Shown piece after piece: positions 1-6,184 of a DNA stretch of 11,042 nucleotides (its first letter is position 1; every line of letters starts with the position of its first letter). A model generated the notes under the pieces. That model made no database searches. It had not been told where the DNA came from and was given only the letters and a program-made list of their open reading frames with translations. The position numbers and the translations under genes are program-made. The stretch spans positions 1-11,042 of the forward strand of contig PNLG01000101.1 of the NCBI GenBank assembly GCA_013822915.1, given 5' to 3'. The DNA comes from Sphingomonas sp. Its GTDB lineage: Bacteria > Pseudomonadota > Alphaproteobacteria > Sphingomonadales > Sphingomonadaceae.

Positions 1-81
1 AAGTCCAGACGCCGCCCATTCGCGCTGATTTCAATTAGACAACTAGGAAACTGGCCCAACTAGGCCGCTTGACTGTACGGC

Positions 82-453
82 TCAGGCCTTTTCAAGCGTG
101 CATTGCAACGGGTGCTGATTCTGGCGCGCGAAATCCATGACCTGGGTGACCTTGGTTTCGGCAACTTCATAGGTAAAAACGCCGCACACGCCGACGCCTT
201 TTTGGTGGACGTGGAGCATCACTCGCGTTGCCTCCTCAATGCTCATGCGAAAAAACCGCTGGAGGCACAGGACGACAAACTCCATCGGCGTATAATCGTC
301 ATTGAGCATCAGCACCCGATAGGGCGTTGGCCGTTTGGTGCGCGCGCGCGTGCGCGTGGCAATGCCAAGGCCCGTGCCCTCGTCCTCATCCCGGCGCTCG
401 GCCATAGCGAGGGGTGGCTCCGACGGAATCAACTGGGGGGGCGCATCGGTCAT
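82..453 (-). CDS. clpS: ATP-dependent Clp protease adaptor ClpS
   Basis: ClpS is the cytoplasmic N-end-rule adaptor. It binds substrates with a large hydrophobic N-terminal residue and hands them to the ClpA-ClpP protease. The 123-residue product has a charged, probably flexible N-terminus (about 1-43) followed by the ClpS core (about 44-123). Seen in the core are the substrate-pocket motif NDDYTPMEFV (51-60), the histidine of VHQKG (His83), the block CGVFTYEVAETK (90-101) and the C-terminal HPLQCTLEKA. All match the E. coli family pattern. The ATG at 453 has no Shine-Dalgarno sequence; the next in-frame ATG, at 405, also has none and would still keep the whole core. A promoter-like pair lies so close to 453 that the mRNA may be leaderless. 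A C7 run falls in codons 4-7. No clpA is next to it here; it lies downstream of the phasin gene on the same strand, behind a terminator. Confidence 0.95.
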   Translation of the reverse strand: MTDAPPQLIPSEPPLAMAERRDEDEGTGLGIATRTRARTKRPTPYRVLMLNDDYTPMEFVVLCLQRFFRMSIEEATRVMLHVHQKGVGVCGVFTYEVAETKVTQVMDFARQNQHPLQCTLEKA

Positions 454-462
454 CTACGATCG

Positions 463-492
463 AAAATATGGCACCCGGGGGGGCAAGAGCAA
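463..492 (-). promoter_or_regulatory. Possible clpS promoter with C7 spacer tract
   Basis: On the minus strand TTGCTC (487-492) is followed after 17 bases by ATATTT (464-469), or after 18 bases by TATTTT (463-468). The -10 element ends only about 10 bases before the ATG at 453. That would give a transcript with almost no leader and fits the missing Shine-Dalgarno sequence. The spacer contains seven consecutive C (477-483 on the plus strand as G7). The matches to consensus are modest. Confidence 0.35.
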
Positions 493-535
493 TAGGCCAG
501 CGACCGGAATCTAACCGATCCCCTAAAGGATGACG

Positions 536-569
536 AAAAAAGGCGGCGATTCGCGATTGAACCGCCGCC
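536..569 (-). terminator. Rho-independent terminator of the phasin gene
   Basis: A perfect 7-bp GC-rich stem, GGCGGCG (542-548) with CGCCGCC (563-569), has a 14-base loop. Read on the minus strand the stem is followed directly by six T (536-541). It lies about 33 bases beyond the phasin stop codon at 602. This is a classical intrinsic terminator, which separates the phasin transcript from clpS. Confidence 0.85.
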
Positions 570-601
570 CCATTTTCGTTTGTGCCAAGGTGGCGATCCG
601 C

Positions 602-1423
602 TTACGCGGCGGTCTTCACCTTTTCAGCCGCAACCGCAACGCGGTTCGACAGCGGCTGCGCAACATCACCAGCCAGCTTCAGCATCGCTTCGGTGTTCTT
701 CGACGTTTCAGCAACCAGCGAGTCAAACGCGGTGCGGACCAGCTCGCTCTGAAGCTTCATGAAATCGGCCGGGGTCTTCACCGACGCCATGTTGCGCATC
801 GCTGCGGTCGCACCTTCAAAGCTCTTGCGCGTGAATTCGGCGGCGTCCTGGCCGATCGTTTCCATGCCCTTTGCGGCAATCTTCGACGATTCGACGATCG
901 CTTCGACATTGCCCTTACCGAACTCGTTCATGTCGGCGATCATCTGCGTGCTCTTTTCAACGGCCGCCTTGGTGCGGTCGTTCATGTCAGCAAACAGAGC
1001 CTGGGTCTTTTCCGTGACGGTGTGCAGTGCGTTTTCCATGGTCAGTACCTTTTTGGTTGAGGTGGTCGGGACGGGAGCCGATGCGGCGGGCGCCGCAACG
1101 GCAGACGGAGTAACAGGGGCCGGAGCGACAGGAGTAGCCACCGCCACGGCTTCAATCGGAGCCGGAGCCGGAGTTTCGACCGCCACAGGTGTTTCGACCT
1201 GAACCGGGGTCGCCACCGGCGCGACATCGGCAACGATCGGCGCGATCGTGGGCGCAACCGGCGCAGCGGGCTTTGCAGTCGCGCGCGGACGGCTGACTTT
1301 CGGTGCAGTCGGCTTTACTGCAGCCGACGCGGGCAGTGCCGACTCTGCAACTGTTGCAGCCTTCGCGACCGGCTTGGTCGCACCGGTCGACTTAACGGCC
1401 GATTTTGGTTCCTTGCTTGCCAT
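602..1423 (-). CDS. Phasin family protein with Ala/Pro-rich N-terminus
   Basis: Phasins coat polyhydroxyalkanoate granules and control their size and number. The 273-residue product has a Lys-containing start (about 1-25), a long Ala/Pro/Val low-complexity stretch (about 26-124), and a C-terminal amphipathic helical domain (about 129-268) of the Phasin_2 type. That domain is rich in Ala, Lys, Glu and Met, with the pattern of repeated NDRTKAAVEKS and FMKLQSELVRTAFDS segments typical of the family. I chose the ATG at 1423 because GGAG (1430-1433) stands 6 bases upstream of it. An in-frame ATG at 1435 would add four residues and has no such site. It has its own promoter upstream and a terminator downstream. 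phaC next to it supports a granule role. The N-terminal stretch could be a flexible linker or a weak nucleic-acid-binding tail; its role is unknown. Confidence 0.88.
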   Translation of the reverse strand: MASKEPKSAVKSTGATKPVAKAATVAESALPASAAVKPTAPKVSRPRATAKPAAPVAPTIAPIVADVAPVATPVQVETPVAVETPAPAPIEAVAVATPVAPAPVTPSAVAAPAASAPVPTTSTKKVLTMENALHTVTEKTQALFADMNDRTKAAVEKSTQMIADMNEFGKGNVEAIVESSKIAAKGMETIGQDAAEFTRKSFEGATAAMRNMASVKTPADFMKLQSELVRTAFDSLVAETSKNTEAMLKLAGDVAQPLSNRVAVAAEKVKTAA

Positions 1424-1450
1424 TACGGGCTCCATCTAGCACCATGCTGC

Positions 1451-1504
1451 GCTGCAATATATGCGCACAAGACTTCCGAATCAAGTAGTTTTGTGCATTG
1501 CAGC
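1451..1504. promoter_or_regulatory. TGC/GCA-rich dyad around the phasin promoter
   Basis: The left arm GCTGCAAT (1451-1458) plus GCACAA (1465-1470) pairs with TTGTGC (1491-1496) plus ATTGCAGC (1497-1504). This gives 14 matched base pairs with a 6-base insert in the left arm. The left outer arm overlaps the -10 element and the right arm lies just upstream of the -35. Most of it is upstream of the predicted transcription start, so it looks like an operator and not a terminator. PhaR repressors of PHA genes in other alphaproteobacteria are known to bind TGC-rich repeats, so a PhaR site is a reasonable inference. Confidence 0.5.
1456..1484 (-). promoter_or_regulatory. Phasin gene promoter
   Basis: On the minus strand TTGATT (1479-1484) is followed after exactly 17 bases by TATATT (1456-1461). 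That is four of six and five of six matches to the housekeeping-type consensus. Transcription would start near 1449, giving a leader of about 26 bases before the ATG at 1423 with its GGAG site. This is the best promoter candidate in the window. Confidence 0.6.
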
Positions 1505-1547
1505 AAAAATGTAATAGGGGCGCAAACATCGCGGTAAAATAAGGGTT

Positions 1548-3326
1548 TTATCTCGTCTTCACATAATCCCCCGGCGCATCGCACACCGATTTCAGCTTGC
1601 CCTTGCCCGGAATCCGCGCGCCCTTTGCCGCGACCATCGCGTCGCCATGCCCGCGCACCCATTCGATCCAGTCGGGCCACCAGCTCCCCTTGGTCTCGAC
1701 GGCGCCAGCGACGAAATCGGCAAGCGTGCCGGAGAGCAGGGGGTTGGTCCAATATTGATATTTGCCCGCCGCCGGCGGATTGACGACGCCGGCAATATGT
1801 CCCGATCCGGCAAGCACAAACTTCATCGGGCCGGAAAATTGGCGCGTCAGTTGCCACACACTTTCCGGCGGCGCGATATGATCTTCACGACCCGCCTGAA
1901 TATAACTCGGCGTCGTGACGACGCGCAGATCAATCGGCGTGCCCGCAATGCTGAGCGCGCCCGCCTGCACCAATAAATTATCCCGGTAGAGGTCGCGCAG
2001 ATAGCTCAAATGCCATTTGCTGGGGAGGTTGGTAGTGTCGCCATTCCAATGAAGCAGATCGAACGGCACATAATCCTGACCCATCAGATAGTTATTGGTA
2101 ACGTAATTCCAGATCAAGTCACGCCCGCGCAACAGGTTAAACGTCAGCGCCATGTAACGACCGTCGAGATAACCATCTCCCGATACTTGTTCGATGATTT
2201 TCAATTGATCGTCATCAACGAAATTCAGCAGTTCACCCGCGCGGGTGAATTCGACTTGCGCGGTGAAAAACGTCGCGCTTCGGACCTTGTCGGCCTGCCC
2301 GCGCGCGGCCAGCACGGCCAGCGTCGCGGCCAGTGTGGTGCCCGCCACGCAATAGCCGATAGTATGGATGGCATCGACCTTCAGCACGTCGCGGATCGTG
2401 TCGATCGCATCAATCTGCCCGGCCTCGACATAATCGTCCCAGGTCACGTCCTTCATCGATGCATCGGCCGATCGCCACGACACCATGAACACGGTCAACC
2501 CCTGATCGACCGCCCATTTGATGAAGCTTTTCTCTGGCGTCAAATCAAGAATATAGAAACGGTTGATCCAGGGCGGAAAGATGACCAATGGCGTCTCGAT
2601 CACGTTTGTCGTTGTCGGACTATATTGAATGAGTTCGTAAAGCGGCGTGCGCTTGATGACTTTACCTGGCGTAGTCGCGATATTGCCGCCGACTTCGAAC
2701 GCATTCGGATCGGTATGCGTTAACTGACCCTTGTTCAAATCGGCAAGCATGTTTTGCATGCCGTTGAGCAGGTTTTCGCCCCCCGTCTCCATGGTGCGGG
2801 CAATAACCAGCGGGTTGGTAGCGGGGAAATTGCTGGGGCTCATCGCCTCGACAATGTTGCGGGTGGCAAAGCGCAGCTTCTCGCGCTGCGCTGCATCAAG
2901 CCCGTCGAGCGCATCCACCCCGCGCTGGACATGATCAGACATCAGCAGATAGCTTTGCCGGATCCAGTCAAACACCGGATTGTCGCGCCATGCAGCGTCC
3001 TTGAACCTTTTGTCCTTCGCGTGGGCGGGGTCTTCGGGCTCCACCGGGGCATCGGCGGGCGCCAGAAACCGGCCCCACAACTTCATGCTGTCGGCCCAGA
3101 AATCGCGCGCCCGCTCGATCGTGCGCGGGTCGGTAAAGCCCGGGATGATCGGCACGGCGGGATTTTCCTCAATCGTCTGCAACCCGGCCTCCAGCATCAT
3201 CTGCTGCGTTCGGCCCATTACCCAGGTCCAGTGCTGCATATCCTCAAGGCTGGGGATCGGCAGCGGCTGCGGCGCCGAAGATGACGGGGGAGCGGGCGAC
3301 GGCGGTGGGGAGTCGGGTCCGGCCAT
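1548..3326 (-). CDS. phaC: Class I poly(3-hydroxyalkanoate) synthase
   Basis: PhaC polymerises hydroxyacyl-CoA monomers into PHA at the granule surface and releases CoA. The 592-residue length fits a class I single-subunit enzyme. The N-terminal part (about 1-245) holds the PhaC_N region, starting with a Pro/Ser-rich tail, and is followed by an alpha/beta-hydrolase domain. The catalytic triad is visible: Cys326 in IGYCVAGT, Asp482 in GREDHIAPPE, and His510 in GSGHIAGVVNPP. This spacing is almost the same as in the Cupriavidus enzyme (Cys319, Asp480, His508). The WINRFYILDL and SWRSAD blocks are also typical. The lipase-like box has Ala where Gly is usual (GYCVAG). The ATG at 3326 is chosen because GAGG lies a few bases upstream. 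The frame stays open to 3437, but that extension has no family similarity. The phasin gene follows 124 bases downstream. Confidence 0.96.
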   Translation of the reverse strand: MAGPDSPPPSPAPPSSSAPQPLPIPSLEDMQHWTWVMGRTQQMMLEAGLQTIEENPAVPIIPGFTDPRTIERARDFWADSMKLWGRFLAPADAPVEPEDPAHAKDKRFKDAAWRDNPVFDWIRQSYLLMSDHVQRGVDALDGLDAAQREKLRFATRNIVEAMSPSNFPATNPLVIARTMETGGENLLNGMQNMLADLNKGQLTHTDPNAFEVGGNIATTPGKVIKRTPLYELIQYSPTTTNVIETPLVIFPPWINRFYILDLTPEKSFIKWAVDQGLTVFMVSWRSADASMKDVTWDDYVEAGQIDAIDTIRDVLKVDAIHTIGYCVAGTTLAATLAVLAARGQADKVRSATFFTAQVEFTRAGELLNFVDDDQLKIIEQVSGDGYLDGRYMALTFNLLRGRDLIWNYVTNNYLMGQDYVPFDLLHWNGDTTNLPSKWHLSYLRDLYRDNLLVQAGALSIAGTPIDLRVVTTPSYIQAGREDHIAPPESVWQLTRQFSGPMKFVLAGSGHIAGVVNPPAAGKYQYWTNPLLSGTLADFVAGAVETKGSWWPDWIEWVRGHGDAMVAAKGARIPGKGKLKSVCDAPGDYVKTR

Positions 3327-3516
3327 ATTATCCTCTTCCGATTGATCGCGGTCGGCCGCGATTCTTGTGATTTGCTCCAAGCTTGCACAATCACTAGCAT
3401 CTGCAAGTCGCCGGGACGAGGGGGGTTGCAGGCGCATAGCCTGGCCGCGCCGGGCAGATTGGTCGCAACACCGCGCAGCACGACAAGATTTGGCAAAAGG
3501 GAGTGAACGGGTTCAA
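3327..3516. promoter_or_regulatory. Divergent phaC/alaC intergenic region
   Basis: This 190-bp gap must carry the promoters of both phaC (minus) and alaC (plus). An inverted repeat, CTTGCA (3382-3387) and TGCAAG (3402-3407), has a 14-base spacer and is another TGC/GCA-rich element like the one at the phasin promoter. On the minus strand TTGTGC (3385-3390) and AAGAAT (3361-3366) are 18 bases apart and could be a weak phaC promoter. I see no convincing promoter for alaC. Confidence 0.35.
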
Positions 3517-4731
3517 ATGTCCGACGAATTCTACCGCATGAAGCGCTTGCCGCCCTATGTCATTGCCGAAGTCAATGCGATGCGCGCGACCGCCCGGGCA
3601 GGCGGGGAGGATATTATCGACCTGGGCATGGGCAATCCCGATTTGCCGCCGCCACCGCATGTCATCGAAAAACTGTGCGAAGTCGCGGCCAAGCCCGATG
3701 CCCATGGCTATTCGGCGTCGCGCGGGATTCCGGGCTTGCGCCGCGCGCAGGCCAATTATTATGGTCGCCGCTTTGGCGTGGACGTGGATCCCGACCGCGA
3801 AGTCGTGGTGACAATGGGGTCGAAGGAGGGCTTGGCGAGCCTGGCCACCGCGATCACAGCGCCCGGCGATGTCGTGCTCGCCCCCAATCCCAGCTACCCC
3901 ATTCACACTTTCGGCTTCATCATCGCCGGGGCCGCCATCCGCAGCGTGCCGACCACGCCCGACGACGCCTATTGGGAAGCGCTTGACCGCGCGATGGCCT
4001 TCACCGTGCCGCGCCCCAGCGTGCTTGTCGTCAATTACCCGTCCAACCCGACGGCGGAGACGGTTGACGTCCACTTTTACGAACGGCTGGTGGGCTGGGC
4101 GCGGGAGAATAAGGTCTGGCTGATCTCTGACCTCGCCTATTCCGAACTCTATTATGACGGAAAACCGACCGCGTCGATCCTGCAAGTGGCCGGCGCAAAG
4201 GATGTGGCGGTCGAGTTTACCTCGCTGTCGAAAACCTATTCGATGGCGGGGTGGCGGATTGGGTTTGCGGTGGGCAACCCGCAATTAATCGCGGCGATGA
4301 CGCGGGTGAAATCCTATCTCGATTACGGCGCCTTCACCCCGATTCAGGCGGCTGCCTGCGCCGCGCTCAATGGCCCGCAGGATATTGTCGCGGCGAACCG
4401 CGCGCTTTACCACCACCGCCGCGACGTGCTGGTCGAAAGCTTTGCGCGGGCCGGGTGGGAGGTGCCAGCGCCTGCTGCCTCCATGTTTGCCTGGGCACCG
4501 CTCCCGCCAGCGCTTGCCCATCTCGGCAGCCTGGAATTCAGCAAGCAATTGCTGACCGAGGCCAAGGTCGCGGTCGCGCCCGGCGTTGGCTATGGCGAAA
4601 ATGGCGAGGGCTATGTGCGGATCGCGCTGGTCGAAAATGAACAGCGCTTGCGGCAAGCGGCGCGCAACATCCGCCGCTATCTTCAGTCGATGGGGGTGAA
4701 TACCGCCGCGGGTGCCCGCGACGCGAGCTGA
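3517..4731 (+). CDS. alaC: PLP-dependent alanine aminotransferase, AlaC (YfdZ) type
   Basis: A cytoplasmic fold-type I (class I/II) aminotransferase, 404 residues, resembling E. coli AlaC along its whole length. AlaC makes alanine from pyruvate with glutamate as amino donor. Seen are FYRMKRLPPYV (5-15), GEDIIDLGMGNPD (30-42), HGYSASRGIPGLR (63-75), the cofactor residues in VVNYPSNPTA (Asn177) and SDLAYSELYYDG (Asp205), and the Schiff-base lysine in SLSKTYSMAGWRIGF (Lys239). The substrate-carboxylate arginine is in YVRIALVENEQRLRQA (Arg368). Databases often label this family LL-diaminopimelate aminotransferase, and that activity is not excluded. The ATG at 3517 is where E. coli-like homology begins; AGGGAG (3498-3503) lies 13 bases upstream, rather far. 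The frame stays open back to 3367 without similarity. The thioesterase follows after 43 bases and may be cotranscribed. Confidence 0.9.
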   Translation: MSDEFYRMKRLPPYVIAEVNAMRATARAGGEDIIDLGMGNPDLPPPPHVIEKLCEVAAKPDAHGYSASRGIPGLRRAQANYYGRRFGVDVDPDREVVVTMGSKEGLASLATAITAPGDVVLAPNPSYPIHTFGFIIAGAAIRSVPTTPDDAYWEALDRAMAFTVPRPSVLVVNYPSNPTAETVDVHFYERLVGWARENKVWLISDLAYSELYYDGKPTASILQVAGAKDVAVEFTSLSKTYSMAGWRIGFAVGNPQLIAAMTRVKSYLDYGAFTPIQAAACAALNGPQDIVAANRALYHHRRDVLVESFARAGWEVPAPAASMFAWAPLPPALAHLGSLEFSKQLLTEAKVAVAPGVGYGENGEGYVRIALVENEQRLRQAARNIRRYLQSMGVNTAAGARDAS

Positions 4732-4749
4732 TCGCGGCTTGACCATAGC

Positions 4750-4774
4750 GGCGCGGCCCGGCATCGCCCGCGCC
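4750..4774 (+). other. Hairpin abutting the thioesterase start codon
   Basis: GGCGCGG (4750-4756) pairs perfectly with CCGCGCC (4768-4774) across an 11-base loop, and the right arm ends directly before the ATG at 4775. No Shine-Dalgarno sequence is present. A 7-bp GC-only stem can arise by chance in DNA of this composition, so a role in translation is only a possibility. Confidence 0.35.
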
Positions 4775-5200
4775 ATGTCACGTCCCGGTTTCCAATTCTC
4801 CACCCGCTTCAAAGTCCGCTATGCCGAAATCGACGGGCAGCGGATCGTGTTCAACTCGCGCTATCTGGAATATGCCGATTATGCGGTTGGCGAATTTTGG
4901 GAATGGAGCGGGATGGATGATCTTGGCCCCGCCTGGACTTCAGCCGAATTTCACGTGCGCCACACCGAAATCGACTATCTGAAACCCTTTGTGATGGGTG
5001 ACGAGGTCGAGGCGTTTGTGCGGATCGAGCGCGTCGGCACGACAAGCCTGACCCAGCGGTTCGAGCTGTGCCATGCGGCAACCGGGGAATTGCACTGCGC
5101 GATTGAGATGGTGATTGTTCATGTCGCCGATCTGGGTGGGCGACCCGCGCCAATCACGGGCGAGGTTCGTGCCACGCTGGCGCGGCTGGCCGAGCGATAG
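4775..5200 (+). CDS. Acyl-CoA thioesterase, YbgC/4HBT hotdog family
   Basis: A 141-residue single-domain hotdog protein of the 4-hydroxybenzoyl-CoA thioesterase (4HBT) type, expected to hydrolyse acyl-CoA in the cytoplasm as a homotetramer or dimer. The signature VRYAEIDGQRIVFNSRYLEYAD (14-35) includes the probable catalytic Asp20. The usual Asp-x-x-Gly turn reads Asp-Gly-Gln-Arg, so the common Gly is Arg23. The segment HVRHTEIDYLKPFVMGDEV (60-78) is the usual central beta-strand region. The ATG at 4775 fits the family's N-terminus. A GTG at 4712 in the same frame would overlap the alaC end and adds residues with no similarity. The gene follows alaC on the same strand and converges on the HxlR gene with 13 bases between the stops. 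The substrate is unknown; acyl-CoA turnover linked to PHA metabolism is only suggested by position. Confidence 0.85.
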   Translation: MSRPGFQFSTRFKVRYAEIDGQRIVFNSRYLEYADYAVGEFWEWSGMDDLGPAWTSAEFHVRHTEIDYLKPFVMGDEVEAFVRIERVGTTSLTQRFELCHAATGELHCAIEMVIVHVADLGGRPAPITGEVRATLARLAER

Positions 5201-5213
5201 AATCGGTCTTCCG

Positions 5214-5696
5214 TTACCCTGAAATCGGGGCGGCACCCGCCACCTCTTCGGGCAGCGCCCATACCAGATCGCCCTTGCGCAACACGCGCCCGTCCCAGCC
5301 ATGGACTTCGACTTGCAGAATCGGGCGCCGGTCGCGTTCATCGACCAGCACCGGGGTTGCGACGACGCCCGTTTCCCAGCGTTCGCCCCATTGGCGCAGC
5401 GCAACCATGGTGGGGAGCAGTGCCGCGCCCTTTTCCGTCAGCCGATATTCGATTTTGCGCCGGTCATCGGCCATGGCCTCGCGCTTCAAAATCCCGTGCT
5501 CGACCAGCCGGGCGAGCCGGTTGGCGAGAATGTTGCGGGCAATCCCCAGCTCGGACTGAAATTCCTCAAAATGGAACAGGCCGTTGAATGCCGCGCGCAA
5601 AATCAGGAACGACCAGCGCTCGCCCATCGCCTCCAACGCGGCCGGAAGGCTGCATTCCGCGAGTTCGCGCAGTGGCTCTCTGAGCTTTTCATTCAT
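5214..5696 (-). CDS. HxlR-family winged-helix transcriptional regulator
   Basis: A 160-residue MarR-like winged-helix regulator of the HxlR family, expected to act as a DNA-binding dimer. The family opening is clear: AECSLPAALEAMGERWSFLILRAAFNG (13-39), followed by FHFEEFQSELGIARNILANRLARLVEHGIL (41-70) containing the recognition helix, and the wing RRKIEYRLTEKGAAL (about 79-93). The only cysteine, Cys15, sits at the conserved position that senses thiol or aldehyde stress in some relatives. About 45 extra residues follow the usual domain (about 115-160). The ATG at 5696 is set by AGGAAGG (5705-5711), 8 bases upstream; the longer open frame to 5837 runs through the intergenic dyad and has no similarity. 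It is divergent from the small secreted gene, with a symmetric dyad between them that is the natural site for self-regulation and control of the neighbour. The inducer is unknown. Confidence 0.9.
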   Translation of the reverse strand: MNEKLREPLRELAECSLPAALEAMGERWSFLILRAAFNGLFHFEEFQSELGIARNILANRLARLVEHGILKREAMADDRRKIEYRLTEKGAALLPTMVALRQWGERWETGVVATPVLVDERDRRPILQVEVHGWDGRVLRKGDLVWALPEEVAGAAPISG

Positions 5697-5752
5697 CAGG
5701 CCCGCCTTCCTATCGCATTTTGCCGATCGTGCGACGAAAATGTAAGTTTCTA

Positions 5753-5794
5753 GTTGCAACGAAAAACTTAGTCGACTAAGTAGCGGTTCGCAAC
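5753..5794. promoter_or_regulatory. 42-bp dyad operator in the divergent promoter region
   Basis: A perfect 16-bp palindrome, ACTTAGTCGACTAAGT (5766-5781), is flanked by GTTGC (5753-5757) and GCAAC (5790-5794). All arms share one centre, between 5773 and 5774, and 14 of 21 half-site positions match. The same symmetry yields two mirror promoter-like pairs with 17-base spacers. They are TTGCAA (5754-5759) with TAAGTA (5777-5782) rightward, and TTGCGA (5788-5793) with TAAGTT (5765-5770) leftward. The -10 matches are weak. It fits an operator for the adjacent HxlR protein that would block both genes at once. Confidence 0.6.
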
Positions 5795-5848
5795 CTAATT
5801 CGGATCTCAGGGCGACATTCCCCAGGCGCCCGATCAACGGAGGAAAAT

Positions 5849-6154
5849 ATGACCCGCTTGTTCCCCATCGCCGCCCTTGCTGCCTCGTTCATGGCAATTG
5901 TCCCGGCCACCGCGCAGACCAGCGGCTATTATGCGGCGACGCCCGCCACCGCTCCCACCAAGAACACGCTCATTACCGCAGGCACGCTGTGGAAGTGCGC
6001 CGACGGCGTGTGTGGTGCAGCCAAGAGCACGCAGCGCGATGTCATCATGTGCCAGATGGTCGCCCAGCGCATCGGCAAGCTGAACGCGTTCACCGTTGCC
6101 GGCGCCGCGTTCGACGAAGCCACGCTTGCCAAGTGCAACACCGTCGCGCGTTAA
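5849..6154 (+). CDS. Small secreted four-cysteine protein, CC_3452-like
   Basis: A 101-residue protein with a Sec-type signal peptide. It has MTR, then a hydrophobic core (about 4-19), then a probable cleavage site after ATAQ (residue 23). The mature part is about 78 residues and keeps four cysteines (Cys50, Cys55, Cys68, Cys96), the first two in WKCADGVC; in the periplasm these could form two disulfides. The pattern PTKNTLITAGTLWKCADGVCGA resembles what I remember as the uncharacterised CC_3452 family of Caulobacter and sphingomonads. No function is known to me. A strong GGAGG (5839-5843) stands 5 bases before the ATG, so high expression is likely. It is divergent from the HxlR gene and probably controlled by it. 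It ends 56 bases before the likely rsh start and may be cotranscribed with it. Confidence 0.8.
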   Translation: MTRLFPIAALAASFMAIVPATAQTSGYYAATPATAPTKNTLITAGTLWKCADGVCGAAKSTQRDVIMCQMVAQRIGKLNAFTVAGAAFDEATLAKCNTVAR

Positions 6155-6184
6155 GGCTCGACTGCAAGTAGTTGTTGCAAAGCA

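Noticed and set aside
103..495. Open frame on the plus strand across clpS
   Set aside because: It lies antisense to clpS, has no family-like sequence and follows from the GC-rich codon pattern of the real gene.
3367..3516. 50-residue N-terminal extension of alaC
   Set aside because: The extension has no similarity to AlaC, would fill the divergent promoter region, and the family-like sequence starts at the ATG at 3517.
3394..4284. 296-codon open frame on the minus strand across alaC
   Set aside because: It is a shadow of alaC, rich in His and Arg with no domain pattern, while alaC aligns with E. coli AlaC over its whole length.
5697..5837. 47-residue N-terminal extension of the HxlR gene
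   Set aside because: It would translate through the dyad and promoter region, whereas AGGAAGG directly precedes the ATG at 5696.
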